Shown here: positions 22,828-36,765 of the stretch, one piece after another
How positions within the stretch are numbered: position 1 is the first letter of the stretch
Layout of the letters: the number at the start of each line of letters is the position of its first letter
DNA from: Bugula neritina
Taxonomy: Eukaryota; Bryozoa; Gymnolaemata; Cheilostomatida; Bugulidae
DNA: 64,000 nucleotides
Direction: 5' to 3'
Assembly (NCBI GenBank): GCA_964035545.1
Contig: OZ037767.1
Location: forward strand, 30,866,128-30,930,127
Notes under the pieces: generated by a model
What the model was told of the DNA's origin: nothing
What the model saw: only the letters and a program-made list of their open reading frames with translations
The model's database searches: none
Translations under genes and position numbers: made by a program

Positions 22828-25800
22828 AAGCTCTTTTGTAGCGTGAGTTTATAGCGCATAAAGTTGTTGAGTAGCGGGTTTGTCGCAGATTCGTGTTATT
22901 CGTAGCTCAAATCATATAAATGTTGCTCTTCGGGTGCTACTAATAACCAACGTTAATTATTGAACACTGCAAATGATAATCAACTTAGCTAATTTCAAAT
23001 GAACTATTCCATTTCGCTGGTTTCTACCTTCTGCAAATTGCCAGTAGATATCGATCCTCTGCAAAAATAATTAGTCTTCAATATTTTAATTTATAATACA
23101 TTACCATGTCGACCACACTACAGGTTATTGGTTGTAACGGTGAATCCTAGTTTTAAAATTTAGAACCCTATCACCAATGACTGAAGCCGCAGGTGAAACT
23201 GAATTAAATTTATTACCACTAAATCTAATCATTATAAATCATTATGATTATGATTAATAATAATATTAATATTATTATTATGACATTGACTAGTCCCTAT
23301 CACTATGGCTATAAGCTATAACTATAAGTATATCAGCATGACTATGAGTGAATATGAGTATTACTATTACTATTAGTATTACTATTAGTACTAGTACAAG
23401 TACTAGTAAACGTAGATTCAGATTGTTGAACTAATACTGATACTATTACTAGTAGTAGTAAAAAACTCTAGTAACTGACTATAGTATAAGTATTATTATT
23501 AATTATGAGTAATAGTAATAATAATACAGATACTACTAATATTAATAATTGTAATTCAAATTGTAACTATTACTATTAGTATAAGTATTATTTATAGTAT
23601 GAACTTGTATTAGTATTACTATTATAATTAGTATTAATCCTAGTTTCTACGAACTATATATTCGATACTAATATTTATACTAATAGTAATAGTAATAGCT
23701 AATATCAATAGTATTACTTAGACTAGCAGTACTACGTCTACTAGTGATATTTATTATTTTGTTTTCGTAGTGTTTCAAATTTAAGTTGATATGGTCATTA
23801 AATTAACTAAAAAACTAGCCAAATATTTTGTATCAGTTGCAATAATTTGCTATAAAGCCAGTTAATTGTATAGCCATGCTGATGCTCAGACTATATCTAA
23901 TTGATACCATGATGATATTTATAATTTACTGTACAAAAGTAGCTAAAATTAACAAAGATTTTAACTTACCAACACACTGTGAGCAGAACATGTAAATGCA
24001 ATAATAGTACATTAATTGGTGATGGCAGCGCATTCATAGCTTGATAAACTTTGAACTAAACAACCAAAATACTGTAGTTTTGTGCTGGATTACATAACAA
24101 AAATATTATTTCTAATACTTGTTTATTAGTTTCATTGTGAACTGACTTATTAAAGTATCAAGTTGATGTATATTCTATTCATAAAATTAAGCAATCAAAT
24201 AAAGTTTTTAATTTATAGGTTATACAATTATCATTACAACAACACGTTACTAAACATGTGGTTCAACTTTGTAAAGTAAAGCTGAAAAAAATAAATACAA
24301 TTATGTGATTTATGTAATGGTATGTTAATTTCTAATGAGTTGAATAATATTCTAGTGCAGTGAAATAGATCTTTCTTTGGCTTACTGGTTAAGGTTATGT
24401 ATTTTAGGCTAGCATTCCACCAGTAGAATGGTGTGAGGAGCTAAGGAGCAGTCCGGTTGCTGCTAGAGCTGTGAAGAGGTACTTACAAAGCTTGATTCTA
24501 ATAACTTATCACCCTGTGTATTTGAACTGACGCCACATTCAACAGTTGTATATGCTACCAAGGTTAGCTTACATTTAATTCTTACACTTATTCGTATATC
24601 AACCTTCAATATATAGTTTGATTTCTGCTGTAAGTTTGCATAAAGAGCATAAACATAGCCAAACATGAGTTACGATATAGTATTTTTGAGTATATTTACC
24701 AAGATGAGTAATTTTGCTAATACATTCAATGTAAAATAAATTAATAATTGTTTTTGTTACAGATGATTCATTCGATAACACAAGGCAATACAAGAAGGTT
24801 TTGCAGTTATAGAGCATTAGTTTTCTGGCTGTTCTCAACTCTTCATAGAGGACAAAGAAAACAACTGCCAGCTTGCCTGTATAACGGGGTGCAAGCTTCT
24901 TCCACCTACAGATGATCATGAACAATTAGCTGATTGGAAATTTTTTAAGTTTGTTTACAATGAAGATCGATTATAGGACATTATTTTTTATGAAAAGATT
25001 GTCAAGTTTTTTTGTAATTTTAAAAATAGTTTTAGTTTCAATAAATCAGTTTAGCATTATAGACAATCATTGCACAAGCATTTTAATCTTAACTATGTAC
25101 AAAATTATCTAATTGACTGAAAACAAAATAAAACTATGTTTCAGATAGCAATAAACTGACCATCAATACTAAAATGAGTTGGAGATGTAGAACATATAGT
25201 GTTGAGATAGTTTTTCTCTGCTGTTTGAACCTTCTACTTCTAAACACTAAATTGAACAAACATATTAAGTAAATATGTGACAGCTAGCAAACAATAATAA
25301 TGTGAAATTAGTTGATATAAGGCAATATTAACCTGCTTTGTGTGATTGATGTTTTATCTAATTATTTTTGTGGCCTTTTAACCTATAGGTCTGTATAATA
25401 ATTACTATATTAACTAACTAATTGCTAAGACATTTCAGACCAGTCCTTTATTTAAATAAAACAATAGAGTAGGCTATAGAATATTTTATAAAATTGAAAA
25501 AAAACATACTTTTATTGAGTAAAACACTTGCCATTTTTTCATGATACCGCTACTGCTAACAAAAGAAACTTATATAAATACAGCTCCATCATTCTGTGGT
25601 CCTGCTGGTGTAAGAACATTTGTGGCAGGGAGTGTAAGCTGAGCTGCAACATAGAAGGTACAGCAACATGATATGTTGTAGTTGTAATCTATTCAGCACA
25701 TGATATGCAGCATAAAAATTCCTTTGGAAAATAATTAAAAAGATGCTTCACAAGCAATGATAAAAGCAATATTATCACACCTTTTAGAATGATTAGTATT

Positions 25801-27077
25801 GTTAGTAATTATGTATTCTTATCAAAATGTGTTTAATTTATGCTACAATGTTATTACTGCCAAAGGTTACGAAGTCCACCAGCCATATTTATGAAAAACT
25901 TTTAGTTTTACATGCAAAAATTAAACTTATTAAACATCATTCAAAACTAATAATCATAATGAGCTGCTAAATTTTAGCAGTACAAGTTAGTTATTCTGAG
26001 GAATGACTAAAATAAGGGTCACTTAGATGAATTTAACTCTAACTTAGTTAGTAACTATAATTACCTTTTAATATATACTATGAGTATGATAGCACTATAT
26101 CTCAAGTTAAAAATTTGTTATAAATATAATGGTTAGTATAAATTATAATTATAATGAAATAATTTTATAATTATTCATATTTAATTTCAATTTTTAAGGC
26201 CAGCAGTCAAGTTTAAAATTATTACATCTGATTGAATTTCATACTATAAGTATAACTATGAGTATAACTATAAGTATAACTGTATAAGCATAACTTAACT
26301 GTAAGTATAACTAACATAAACATATGATTATCAAATATCATTATCATTATGATTATAAATATAATAAATGCTTAACTTAGAACTCTAAGTCTACAAAGTA
26401 TTACTATTAGCATCACCAACAGTATGACTCTATGTCTAAGAGTAATAGTATAATATAGCTATGTTAATCATAAAGAATAAAGATATTCATATTGATAATC
26501 ATAATCTAAATCATAATGTAAAACTAAATGTTATACTGATACTTAACTTATACCTACTTATACTTATAGTTATTGTTTTAGTTCAACTGTTTAAGTAATA
26601 CTTATTGTAACTAATTAGATATTAGTTCAACTGAAAGCGATATAAATTTAAACAAAATTCAACTCAATAACTTACGATCAATATGCTTGCAACATTTTCT
26701 TTTATTGCAATTTTGATTGCTTCGGGTCACTTCAGTTACTTTTAGTACTAGAACATTATTATACGAAGTATTGTGATAAAATAAATAATACTGACCTTGA
26801 CATTTTCATCCAAGTGTATTTAGCGTCAAGCCCCGAACCAATTAGGAAATATTTTGGATTTTTTACTTTTGATTATTTTTTAAGAAAAGAGCTTCAAAAT
26901 AAATTAAAAAAAAATTGAGTTGTTGTTCACATTGAAGAAAATATGTGATCTAATTTTCTAAGCCCAGAAAGTTACTAGAGAGCCACAATATTATTTTAAA
27001 AAAATCTTTATCTTCTCGCAGATCTCTATATATTGGTATAGAGAAATGAGGGGTAACTCCGACTTAAATTTTTCTTC

Positions 27078-27096
27078 TCTCAGCCGCCGCACGTCA
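27078..27096 (-). repeat. right arm of 19-bp GC-rich inverted repeat
   Basis: TCTCAGCCGCCGCACGTCA, the exact reverse complement of 22809-22827. Similarity does not visibly extend beyond the 19 bases on either side. Confidence 0.75.
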
Positions 27097-27752
27097 TTAT
27101 CGGTACTATTAACATATATACTTCAATTAACTTTTTTGGTGTATTAGGCTTAGAATTTTTTTTACAAATCTTTCAGATGCAACTAACAAAACATGTTCTT
27201 TTACTTAAAAGTGATTGATTATTTCAAAATAACATGGATTCCTAGAATGTTTAATAGTGAGATGAGGAATAGAAAACTTACCACATAGACTATCTAAGAT
27301 GCAGAACTGAGAAAAACAGTAAAGAAACAGAAGCAAAGTCCCAAACATTCAACTGCATGCAAGACTACGTAATAAATACTTTATCCTATAAGTAATCAAT
27401 ATCATGCCATAACATCTACTCCCACCTTCAACTCTCTTATACATCATGCTAAGTTCCAGGTTTAAAATACAAGTAATTACCAGGTACAGAGGCTATGTAT
27501 TGTCGGAGGGCAGAGGGTTAAGTTATGACTTTCTTTGTAGCATTTGATGTGATACGACGTGTTTCCCACCGTATGGTCATGTGACCTTGAAGCCAACTAA
27601 TGTAATCAGTGTATGCGATTAGCCAGGAAGTAGCTTGTTAGGAGTTTATGAAATATAAATTAGCCAGACTCCGAATATATACTTGTATGACAGTCCACTG
27701 CCCAGCTATATAAAGTGTAGTTAATAGAAAATATATAACCCCTTATAGGGTA

Positions 27753-27960
<208 letters not shown>

Positions 27961-28263
27961 ACGTGTATTAAAAAGAATTATTATGGTAGCACCTAAAAAG
28001 ACGTCAATGAGTCAATGAATCCGTATTAAATTTATTATTTTGGTTAAAGTGAAAACATGTTAACTGTTAAAATGCAATAATTTAATTTAAATTCCATCTA
28101 CAAATATAAACAATTGAGTTAATAATAAACTACACCATATTGCGTATCAAATTGATGAAAGGAATGAATACTACTACCCCAAGCAGCCAATAAACAGACA
28201 GTAAACAAGAGCTTGACCAATTGCCTAACTGTACACAATTGTGACTTGCCAGTTTGTTATAAA

Positions 28264-31200
28264 CTATTGCACTTGACATTCATTTCGGCATAGGGGGCAT
28301 GCTAATGGATTTTTAGCTAGTAAGTTAATTAGTGCTTTCTGCAGATCACCCCCTGTCTGCGCTAGTTCTTGCTCCGCCTGTTGTCGACTAAACCCGTTGG
28401 ATATTAACGTCTGCACAAGGTGTTCTGGGTAAATGGGAGTTGGTCCTCGGGAGGAAGTAGATTGTGCAGCAGACGTTGAGGGTGCTGAGGTTGCCGGAGG
28501 TTGAGATTGACTAGAAGGTTTTCCTAAAAGAAATCCGTAAACTCAGTTAGACAGAAAGTAACTTGAAAAGACTTTGTTGAAATAACATAATAGTCGGCTA
28601 TTCAAGTAAACAACCGTCTCTTCAAATTACAATTCATAAATTCAAAATAAACTCATCATACAGTCTAAACAACATAAAGATATTGGATGTAGAAACTCCT
28701 ATTAGTAAATGATAACCCGGACTGTAACCAAGCAATGGCCTTGAAATGACCTTGATGCAGCAGACAGAGTGCAGACGTACCTGCAGAAGCCTCGGCCGAC
28801 TTGAGCATTGCCTCTGCCATGTCCCGGTCCTGCTCCGTGGCACTGATGGACCTGTTGAGGCGGGCATTCTCGGGTAGCTCCGCCTCTGGCAGGAAGGGAG
28901 TCTCCGTGCCGGTTGTGCCGATTACTAACAGGTTTTTCCGCAAGTCTATGCAGCACTGTACAACATATTATGGATATATTACTCGTAACCAAGTTGCATC
29001 ATACTTTGCTAACTTGAAACGTATTGTATGCAATAAACATTTACTAAAATTGATTATTTTTATTTATCGCAATTCATAGAAAAAAGGACAATAATGGATG
29101 TATCAAAACATTATTTAGTTTCTAAATTACAAGCAGCTTAAACACTGCACATTTTGAGTTTAATTTGAAGTTACAAGAATGAACAACTCTTTAGCTCAAC
29201 TCATATTAACTAAATGTCTCATAAAAGTGTCACATATAAATTTACTACAGAAACCTGAGAAAACAACAATCATAACAGTTTGCAACAAAACAGCATAACA
29301 ACTGCATATAACATTTGATGTAACAATATTTTCTATCTTTAGGATAACATCAGGAATTAGCCTGATTGCACACAATGGTTTCACCCCCCCCCTCCTTGAC
29401 TTGCTTTAGTGAGGATTAGCCATTCAAATAACCTGACTACACACAATAGAAACTAGAATGGATGCACATAATGACCTTGAAAGGCTACCACACTCATTCA
29501 CTCACACTTACACTGTACCACAAACCATGGCACACAAACACAGGTATGACTGAGAGCACCTGCTAGTCACTGTCATGTCACACAGAGTGACAGGAATTAC
29601 CTGGTGCCTTTTCAACATGTCTAGACCTAACAGCATGTCCATTTGCTGATCTTCCAGTATGGAGAAAGAGCACTGAAGGTGATCATTGTTGATGGATATT
29701 TGACCTGAAAATTCAACAAAACATTGGCACATTTATACACAATTCAACAAACCATTGGCACATTTATACACCACAATTTAAATATATTCAACAGATGTAA
29801 AGATAATGACTCACACATATGGATTCTTCCCAGAATCCTCTGTACTCCGACTCCTTTAGCTATGCCTGCCCACCGTGTGTCCATGAGGTAACTGATGTGA
29901 CACCTGTCAGCACATGCCTTGCTCATAATAGTCATCTGGGCACCTGCACAGTGAGTCAATGTTGGTGACACACTTAGTGTGACTGTGATGGAGTAGTGTG
30001 AATAGAGAGTTCATATTTCCATATAAAGGATTTTCATAATAAACCTGACCCTACTACACACTTAGTACATTCATCTGACATTTCATAGGTTAGAACCAAA
30101 TAAAACTTGAGAGAAATACTGAACACCTGGTTCACCTGAGTGTGAGAATTAGCTACCTGAGTCTACGAATGCCTTGACATGGTGCCCGTTGACTTTACAA
30201 TTGATATACAACATGTGAACCTGGCCAAAACTCTCCGGGGAGAACTCCATAGCTGCCTCCATGTTGGCGTTGACATTCGCTTGCTGAATGGAGGCAGCTA
30301 TCCGCCTTTGTACCTGCAGCAAACAAATAACTGATAGCAAACAAATAACTGACCTTGAGGAAGGACTGAAACTTGACTGGCATATACTATATAATATTTG
30401 ACAGCCTAACTTTTCACAAAGCTGTATTATTAAATCTCCAAAACATAAATTAATTTTACCTCCGGGTCAAAAGGGTCTCCGGTGAGAAGAGCTCTCTCTT
30501 CTGCTTCTCTTCTATTTTTTTCTTCTGCTTGTTTTCGAAACTCAACAGCAAATTTTTCTAAACATAAAAAAACAAAATGATGTATTGTTACTGTAAATAC
30601 TATTGCTACTACTACCACTAACAATACATACTAATATTACTACTAATACCACTTATATTACTAATATTACTACTACTAACTGTTACTAACAACAATTTTA
30701 GGTAACTCGAAAGGAATAAGCTAAAGTTGTGAGACCCAAGCAAATCCTCTTTTCTAAAGACAACACAATAGTAAAGTAGTTATTCCTCAAACATGTTCAC
30801 TACCAACTAACAGTCACTAACAGTCACTACTAACTACCAGTCACTACTAACTACCAGTCACTACTAACTACCAGTCACTACTAACTAACAGTCACTACCG
30901 ACTGTGGCTACTCAAATAAGATGTGACCAACATACCAGGGTCACCACTCAGCAAAGCTTCAGCCATAGGTGGGTTATTCTGCTTGAGTAAGGCTATTTCA
31001 TGAGGACTAGTGAGCAGGAGTTCTCGAAGTGCGTACGGGTCGGTGGGGTTTCTTGAGGGCCTCTGCTGTGGGGCTCCAGTTGGGGGTGCTATACCACTGA
31101 AGTCTATCGTAGGAGCGGCTGAGAGACCCGGTGCTGAGCAATACACAATAATTTTATTTTGCAGCAAGTTTTTGACAACTAAAAACACTGAATACTACAT

Positions 31201-32225
31201 CATGCTTACTTAATGTTACACTAAACCTCTGCTTGATTGAATTAGCAGTAGCAAATACATTATACTATATCTATAAACAACTTACAACTTTAAAATTGTA
31301 TTTTGAATTACTAGTAAAATATTAGCCGTGACAGGTTACAATGCAGTGAAAGTAGCCATCAGCCAGTGGCCAATTTAAATTCAAATCTAATTAGCAGCCA
31401 ATAAATATCAGTTATAATTTACTTGAAGTAAAAACTCAAAAAGAAAATGAGTTAAAAAAGTTTGATAAAAATAGTCATTATATTGAAAAGATATTAGACC
31501 AATAATTGAATCACTGATACTTATAAATTTTATAATGATACTAATTTTGAGTATCCGATACTGAAATTTGCTTGTTCTTCATGTGTGTTAGTGTGACGTG
31601 AGCTCACCAAACAGTTAATATTGATAACGTTTTAGCTTTCCAAGTGTTTATATGACACAGGTCGATCACTAACAAACTGCGGTTAAACTTATAGTTATAC
31701 TTATACTAATAGTAATACAATACGTATTAATTTGAATATTGCCATTGGCATTAGACTTAATCATTACAGCTATTGCCAATACTAATACTAATAGTAATAC
31801 CAACAGTGGCATAAGTTATTCATTTATAAAACTATTTATTTAACATCAACTATCTTTATGTCAAGTAATAACAATAAAGTAAACTAAAAAATAACGATAA
31901 AAATTGAGTTCAAACTTAGGCCGAAGGTGAAGGTAAAACTAAAAGTTAATCAAAATGAGAATTAAAATGTCTTGCACTCACCAGCGCGAGGATCATTTCG
32001 GTTATGGAGAGGCTGCAAGAACAACATTTCGCCATCACTTATCCCATACTGACCAACAGTCTTCTTATTATCTGTTAACGGAGTACCATTCCAGACCAAC
32101 GTTATATTAGCTGAAGGAATGCCACTTTCCATTTCACAATACACCTTCAGATTTTCTATTTCTATATCATCCGATACTTCCAACGTGAACAAATCATCTT
32201 TAAACGTAGTTACTGAAAGCTTCAT
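28264..32225 (-). CDS. DDI2: DDI1/DDI2 homologue: ubiquitin-like, retroviral-like aspartic protease, UBA
   Basis: DDI proteins are proteasome-shuttle proteases; in animals DDI2 cleaves NFE2L1-type factors and acts on heavily ubiquitylated substrates (family knowledge). Exons in transcript order: 32225-31982, 31133-30936, 30557-30460, 30313-30157, 29943-29815, 29704-29601, 28955-28781, 28523-28264. All are GT-AG and in phase, for 454 aa. Exon 1 encodes a ubiquitin-like domain ([26 protein letters not shown]). Exons 2 and 3 hold the helical linker ([16 protein letters not shown]). Exons 4 to 7 form the protease, with the catalytic DSGAQ split across the exon 4/5 junction, then [15 protein letters not shown] and [12 protein letters not shown]. 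The last exon has a Ser/Thr-rich spacer and a UBA ([18 protein letters not shown]) and ends with [11 protein letters not shown]. Human DDI2 is about 400 aa; the extra length lies in spacers. All key protease residues appear intact. Confidence 0.95.
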
Positions 32226-32781
32226 CAGTATAACTTCAAAAACAATGACTAGAAAACGATGGCAAAAACTTTCCAGTGAATATTAATCAGATTTGGAGGT
32301 TTGTCCACTAATCAAAATTGAAATGTGAAAGCAGATACGACGCTTACAACTGAAACTTTTGTTCTTTGAAATCGGAATTCCCAAACATTCAACTTCCTGT
32401 TAAACTAGTAAAACTTGTAACTAGTAGCATATTTTGTCGTGTTTCTTTTTTATTTTTTTTTTAAATATAAATTTGTCTAAAAACTTGTTTATCTGTTGTT
32501 TTCTTTCAAATTTTGAACATAAGCGGACGTCAGCAATCTAGTTCATGAGACGACAAATCCTGTATTATTCAGCAGTGTTGTAAACTTACTGTATAATTAT
32601 AGTTGTATATAGCTAGTACTATGTGGTCTGTAGTTCGAACTGCTGAAATATGTATTATATTTAAATGCTTTGAATTATAACATTATGTATTATTTTGTTT
32701 TTGTTTTATTATATCATTTCGTAGTTATATGATGCAATTTATAGTATTGCATTATAGTGTAATAGTTTGCTAAGTGTACAT
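32226..32781. other. upstream region of the DDI homologue
   Basis: Non-coding sequence from the DDI start codon to the hAT-type element. It should include the DDI promoter and 5' UTR, but no TATA box or other defined motif stands out. Confidence 0.45.
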
Positions 32782-33951
32782 CAGGGTTGGGGTAATTGTA
32801 ATTTGTAATTGTAATTGGTTGTAATTAATTACATTTTTTCAAGTAATTGAATGTAATTTGTAATTGATGTATAAAAATGTAATTGTAATTGTAATTGTAA
32901 TTAATTACATTGCTAATGTAATTGAATTTTACAATTACTTTATAATTACATGTCAATTACTTCAAACTTTCAAATCTTGAAAAAATCATTCTTTTCCTAC
33001 CATATCTACTGTTAAATAACAAGTTCAGATTAAGTCAATAAAGTATAGGGTCATTCCATGCTAACTCACCACATGGCCGGTGCCTTTGTGTCTCAGAGTT
33101 TGTTCATATTTACACCAAATATGCCTACATATGTCCTGAGCACTTTTCTTAAACATTTTTGGCCTGACAGAAAACTTTTTGAGAAATGACTAAGGTTGGG
33201 AAAAACTTTAAGGAAAATTGGTGATTTCTACTTTTAGAGCAATTTATAAATGTCTATATCCCAACCATTTTTCTAGACTAAGTCTTAAAATTTGCTGTGC
33301 GATTTGATAGTACCTATCAACTTGCACTAGTAGCAACACATACTACAGAACAATTTGTGTGCATATATGCTAAACCATCGAATATGGGTAAATTTTGAAA
33401 AAAGTTTAAATATCCCCCACATCAATTTTTGAGGCTCAGTCTAAAAAAATGGTTGAGATATAGACATAATTTATAAGTTGGTCTAAAAGTAGAAATCACA
33501 AATTTTCCTCAAAAGTTTTCCCAACCTTTGTCCACAAATGTAGTAATTTCTCAAAAGGTTTTTGTGTCATATCAGAAATATTCACGAATAGTACACCGGA
33601 AATGTGTAAATATAAGCAAAATCTGAGAAGCAAAGGCGTGGGACCCCTTAAAATTTGGTTGATTTGGCATGGATTGACCCTATAGTGTCACTATTGGGAA
33701 CAAAGGAGGTTCACCACTGTCAACATTGCCCTTGGTAGTTGCACCCCAGAAGTGACATTGTATAACTTTTAGTTATCCCTTGTGAGAACAAAAGTAATTG
33801 TAATTGTAATTAATTACATTACCATGTAATTGTAATTGTAATTAATTACATTACCTTTTAACTGTAATTATAATTGTAATTGTAATTGACAAATCTTCAT
33901 GTAATTGTAATTGTAATTAATTACATTTACATGTAATTGACCCCAACCCTG
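32782..33951. mobile_element. hAT-type non-autonomous element with (GTAATT)n arms
   Basis: Termini are CAGGGTTGGGG and CCCCAACCCTG, typical of hAT ends. A perfect 8-bp direct duplication GTGTACAT flanks it (32774-32781 and 33952-33959). The subterminal arms consist of GTAATT-rich repeats in opposite orientations (TAATTGTAATTGTAATTAAT and complement), so the whole element folds back. It encodes no transposase. A second foldback element lies inside at 33046-33682. Confidence 0.92.
33046..33682. mobile_element. nested foldback MITE (TA-flanked)
   Basis: Ends are TAGGGTCATTCCATGC and GCATGGATTGACCCTA, with TA on each side (33044-33045 and 33683-33684). This is consistent with a TA target duplication as used by Tc1/mariner-like elements. 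The two halves are long diverged inverted repeats of about 300 bases (for example GATTTCTACTTTTAGA in one arm and its complement in the other). No coding potential. Confidence 0.75.
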
Positions 33952-34284
33952 GTGTACATACCTAAAATAGCTGTAAATGCATGCTCAATCATTGCTTTTT
34001 ATGAAAATAGAATATATACTTTTGTCTATAATTATTTATTCATTATTGTATTTATTTCATATGTGTAAAAACTGAATGCTGCAAAATTATTATATTATAG
34101 CAAATTCTGATGCCAAGACAAGTGAAATTTGAAAAGTTGTAAGCTGCAAAATAACAATTTTGGTTAATATAATAGCTATATGTGGTAACCGTGGTAAAAG
34201 TGGCAACTATGAGAAATATGACAACAGAGAACAGCTAAGAAATTTACAGACTCTATTTTTTGGTAAACTCCTTGAGAACCATGG

Positions 34285-34370
34285 TGATAGGCTAACTAGT
34301 CACCATGGTAATAGGCTAACTGGGCACCATGGCGATAGGCTAACTGGTCGCCATGGTAATATTGCCACCA
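34285..34370. repeat. 25-bp minisatellite abutting a lipocalin stop codon
   Basis: About 3.5 copies of a 25-bp unit of the type CACCATGGYRATAGGCTAAC with a short variable spacer. The array ends within a few bases of the stop codon of the - strand lipocalin (34372), so it lies in its 3' UTR. Confidence 0.85.
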
Positions 34371-34371
34371 A

Positions 34372-36062
34372 TCAATTGTCAGAGCAGTCCTGAACTGTAT
34401 CTAAGAAGTCTTTAGTATTAATTCCGTTCTTTGTGAACACATCTAGATACATCTTCATGTCTTCATCACTCACATCTCTCTCTCGAGTCAGTATCCACGC
34501 GTACTGCGAGTTTAATATTCCAGGTATTGTCTGAAACATCAACATCTATTTTGTATGACTATATTATAACATGTGTAACACTCTCATTGGACAGGGTGCT
34601 AAGGTATGATGTACTATATACTCTATATAACATGTGTAACACTCTCATTGGACAGTTACTTACCTCTCGGCAGCTGTACACGAGGCCATATTTATTTGGG
34701 TCAGCAGCCAGTAGGTTGTAGTTCCCAAAAGGAGTCCCTGTATAAAATAATACAAGGCATGGGTAATTTGGAGTTATATAAACTTTCTTCTGGGTAACAC
34801 CTTACATTCTTAGCATGTACAATTATGTTGTTTTGCTGACTGTATGAATTCTAATTTCATTCTATGAAATTAGCCCCTCATGTAATAGTTTGAATACAAT
34901 GACTAGATTAGCACTGCTGTTGCTATATAAACGCTATATGTTGGGTACTAATGGTTAATATAATTCTACCACCATTATAATATATTTAGCTACGTGAACT
35001 GTTATGTAAATATAATAAAAATACTGTAATATGGCAGCAACTCGATAATGAACTATGATGGATGTAGAACCAGTCTACTTTAACCTTGACCTCACCTGGG
35101 TAGAATCTGACGTAACAGGCTGACGTTAGGTTCTTATCACAGTAGGCTTCTCCTACCTGGGCATATCTCTCTCCCTGCCTGCATGTAGAATAACCTAGCT
35201 TTAGCTTTAAATAGTTGTGACAGGGTGGAGTTTAGGTCGTAGGATATTATTTGTTAAATATATATAAAATAAAACTGTATAATATAAGCTGTTAAAATAG
35301 CTTGCAAGCTTACATTATTCAATATATTGAATTCCTTCTACAATTTACATAAAGTATATTTGGTTTGCAGCATAGAATTCATACTAATTAGCTATCATAT
35401 ATTGTAGATTTGTATACTATTAGGTATTTATCGCCACTTAAGCTCATTGTAAATAGCTATATATGGACTGTTATATAAATATACTAATTCAGGTAAATAG
35501 TCTTGACTCACTTTAAAGAAAAGCCGGAGTTCTCAACTTTGACCATACCATTTCCTTTGGGGGTGTATTCAGCGTTGACGCACTTTGATCCAATCTCAAA
35601 TATAGTCCAGAACCTCTTTTGCTCGTAGAATCTGCCAGAGAAATACTGCAAAAAATTTTAAAATAAATATCTATTTATTGTAAAATGCAAAATACAAATG
35701 CGCTGCACTGAGAAGTTGCCTTTTCAGAGAGAACAGATGGCATCAAGACTCTAGTACTCAAAGTTGGAGTACTAAGGGAGTTTTATGCCAGAGCTTTAAA
35801 CACCGAGCAGCATTCATATGATGTTTTACTCTGTGAGGTTTAAATTGAATTATTTCTGACTAATTTGTTACTAAATGTTTTCAATAACATTATTTACTAC
35901 AGAAATTATAAAACTTACAATTTACAAGCACAGGCATACCTTAGAGGGATCGAAGTTCTTTTGTAACTCTACTCTTGGACATCTGCCAAGCTTTGTTATT
36001 TGACTTTCAGCTACACTAAATAAGTAGACAGCTACAACAGCAACACCTACGATGTTCTTCAT
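34372..36062 (-). CDS. secreted lipocalin, apolipoprotein-D-like (copy A)
   Basis: Predicted extracellular carrier of small hydrophobic ligands (family role). Exons in transcript order: 36062-35940, 35645-35512, 35178-35096, 34737-34664, 34530-34372. Intron phases are 0, 2, 1, 0 and the protein is 190 aa, the usual length for apoD-type lipocalins. A signal peptide (MKNIVGVAVVAVYLFSVAES) is followed by the apoD-type opening CPRVELQKNFDPSKYFSGRF. Strand motifs include YEQKRFW, NAEYTPKG, ACYVRFYPG and NLLAADPNKYGLVYSC, then the last-strand motif YAWILTRERD. Six cysteines (CP, KCV, YCD, ACY, YSC, QDC) fit two or three disulfides. The GxW tryptophan is replaced: GRFYE. It is the most diverged of three tandem copies. 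The closing helix ends FLDTVQDCSDN, as in the other two. Confidence 0.9.
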
Positions 36063-36552
36063 GTTTTCTCACTGCAGCTTGGCTCTTCGTATGTTAATTG
36101 ACTGCTGCAGATTATTTCCAACCTCTTATGTCCTACTTACACTTATGTAACAACAAAAGTAGAGGTTAGACAATTATTCAATTCTTCTTATTAACTGTAT
36201 AGGCAAATCACTCAATATCTTAAACCACTAATCGGAGTTGTGCAGCTCTAACTTGTAGGTTAAGAATGAAATATGTGAGAATTGAAACATGTGTTACAAA
36301 GATAACCACCTTTGTTGACAAAAGGAAATATTTATACTTTAGAGAGACTTTAAAACTTGGAGTTGTGTTCTCCTTAGCAAAATATCTCGCTTATAATACA
36401 ATTATTTATTATTTAGTTTGATAATTTTTATTTCAACTAATTGAACTGCATGAACCTTTTCCTTTTGTTTCATTACTTATTGTTTCATTACTTTATTGAC
36501 CGTGCATGGAGGTGAAGGTGATGCAGAAGGCAATATTATAACATGCTCATAG

Positions 36553-36765
36553 CAGGGTTGGGGCCAATTACATATGAGTGTAATTAGTTACAATTAATTT
36601 TAAATGAGAATTTGTCAATTACAATTATAATTACAATTACAGCTAAAAAGTAATGTAATTATAATTACAATTACATGATAATGTAGTTAATTGCAATTAC
36701 AATTACAATTGTTCTCACAAGGGATAAATAAAAGTTATATAGGTACAATGTCACTTCTAGCGCCT
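36553..36765 (-). mobile_element. truncated relative of the hAT-type element
   Basis: It begins CAGGGTTGGGGCCAATTACA and continues with (TAATTACAAT)-type repeats, then CTCACAAGGGATAA...ACAATGTCACTTCT. This is the reverse complement of the right end of the element at 32782-33951 (about 33740-33951). Similarity stops near 36765 and no opposite terminus was found, so it is a truncated copy in opposite orientation. It lies upstream of lipocalin copy A. Confidence 0.82.

Noticed and set aside
29508-30340. Retroviral-like protease motif as a possible endogenous retroelement
   Set aside because: The DSGAQ protease exons belong to an intact multi-exon DDI gene with ubiquitin-like and UBA domains, not to a retroelement.
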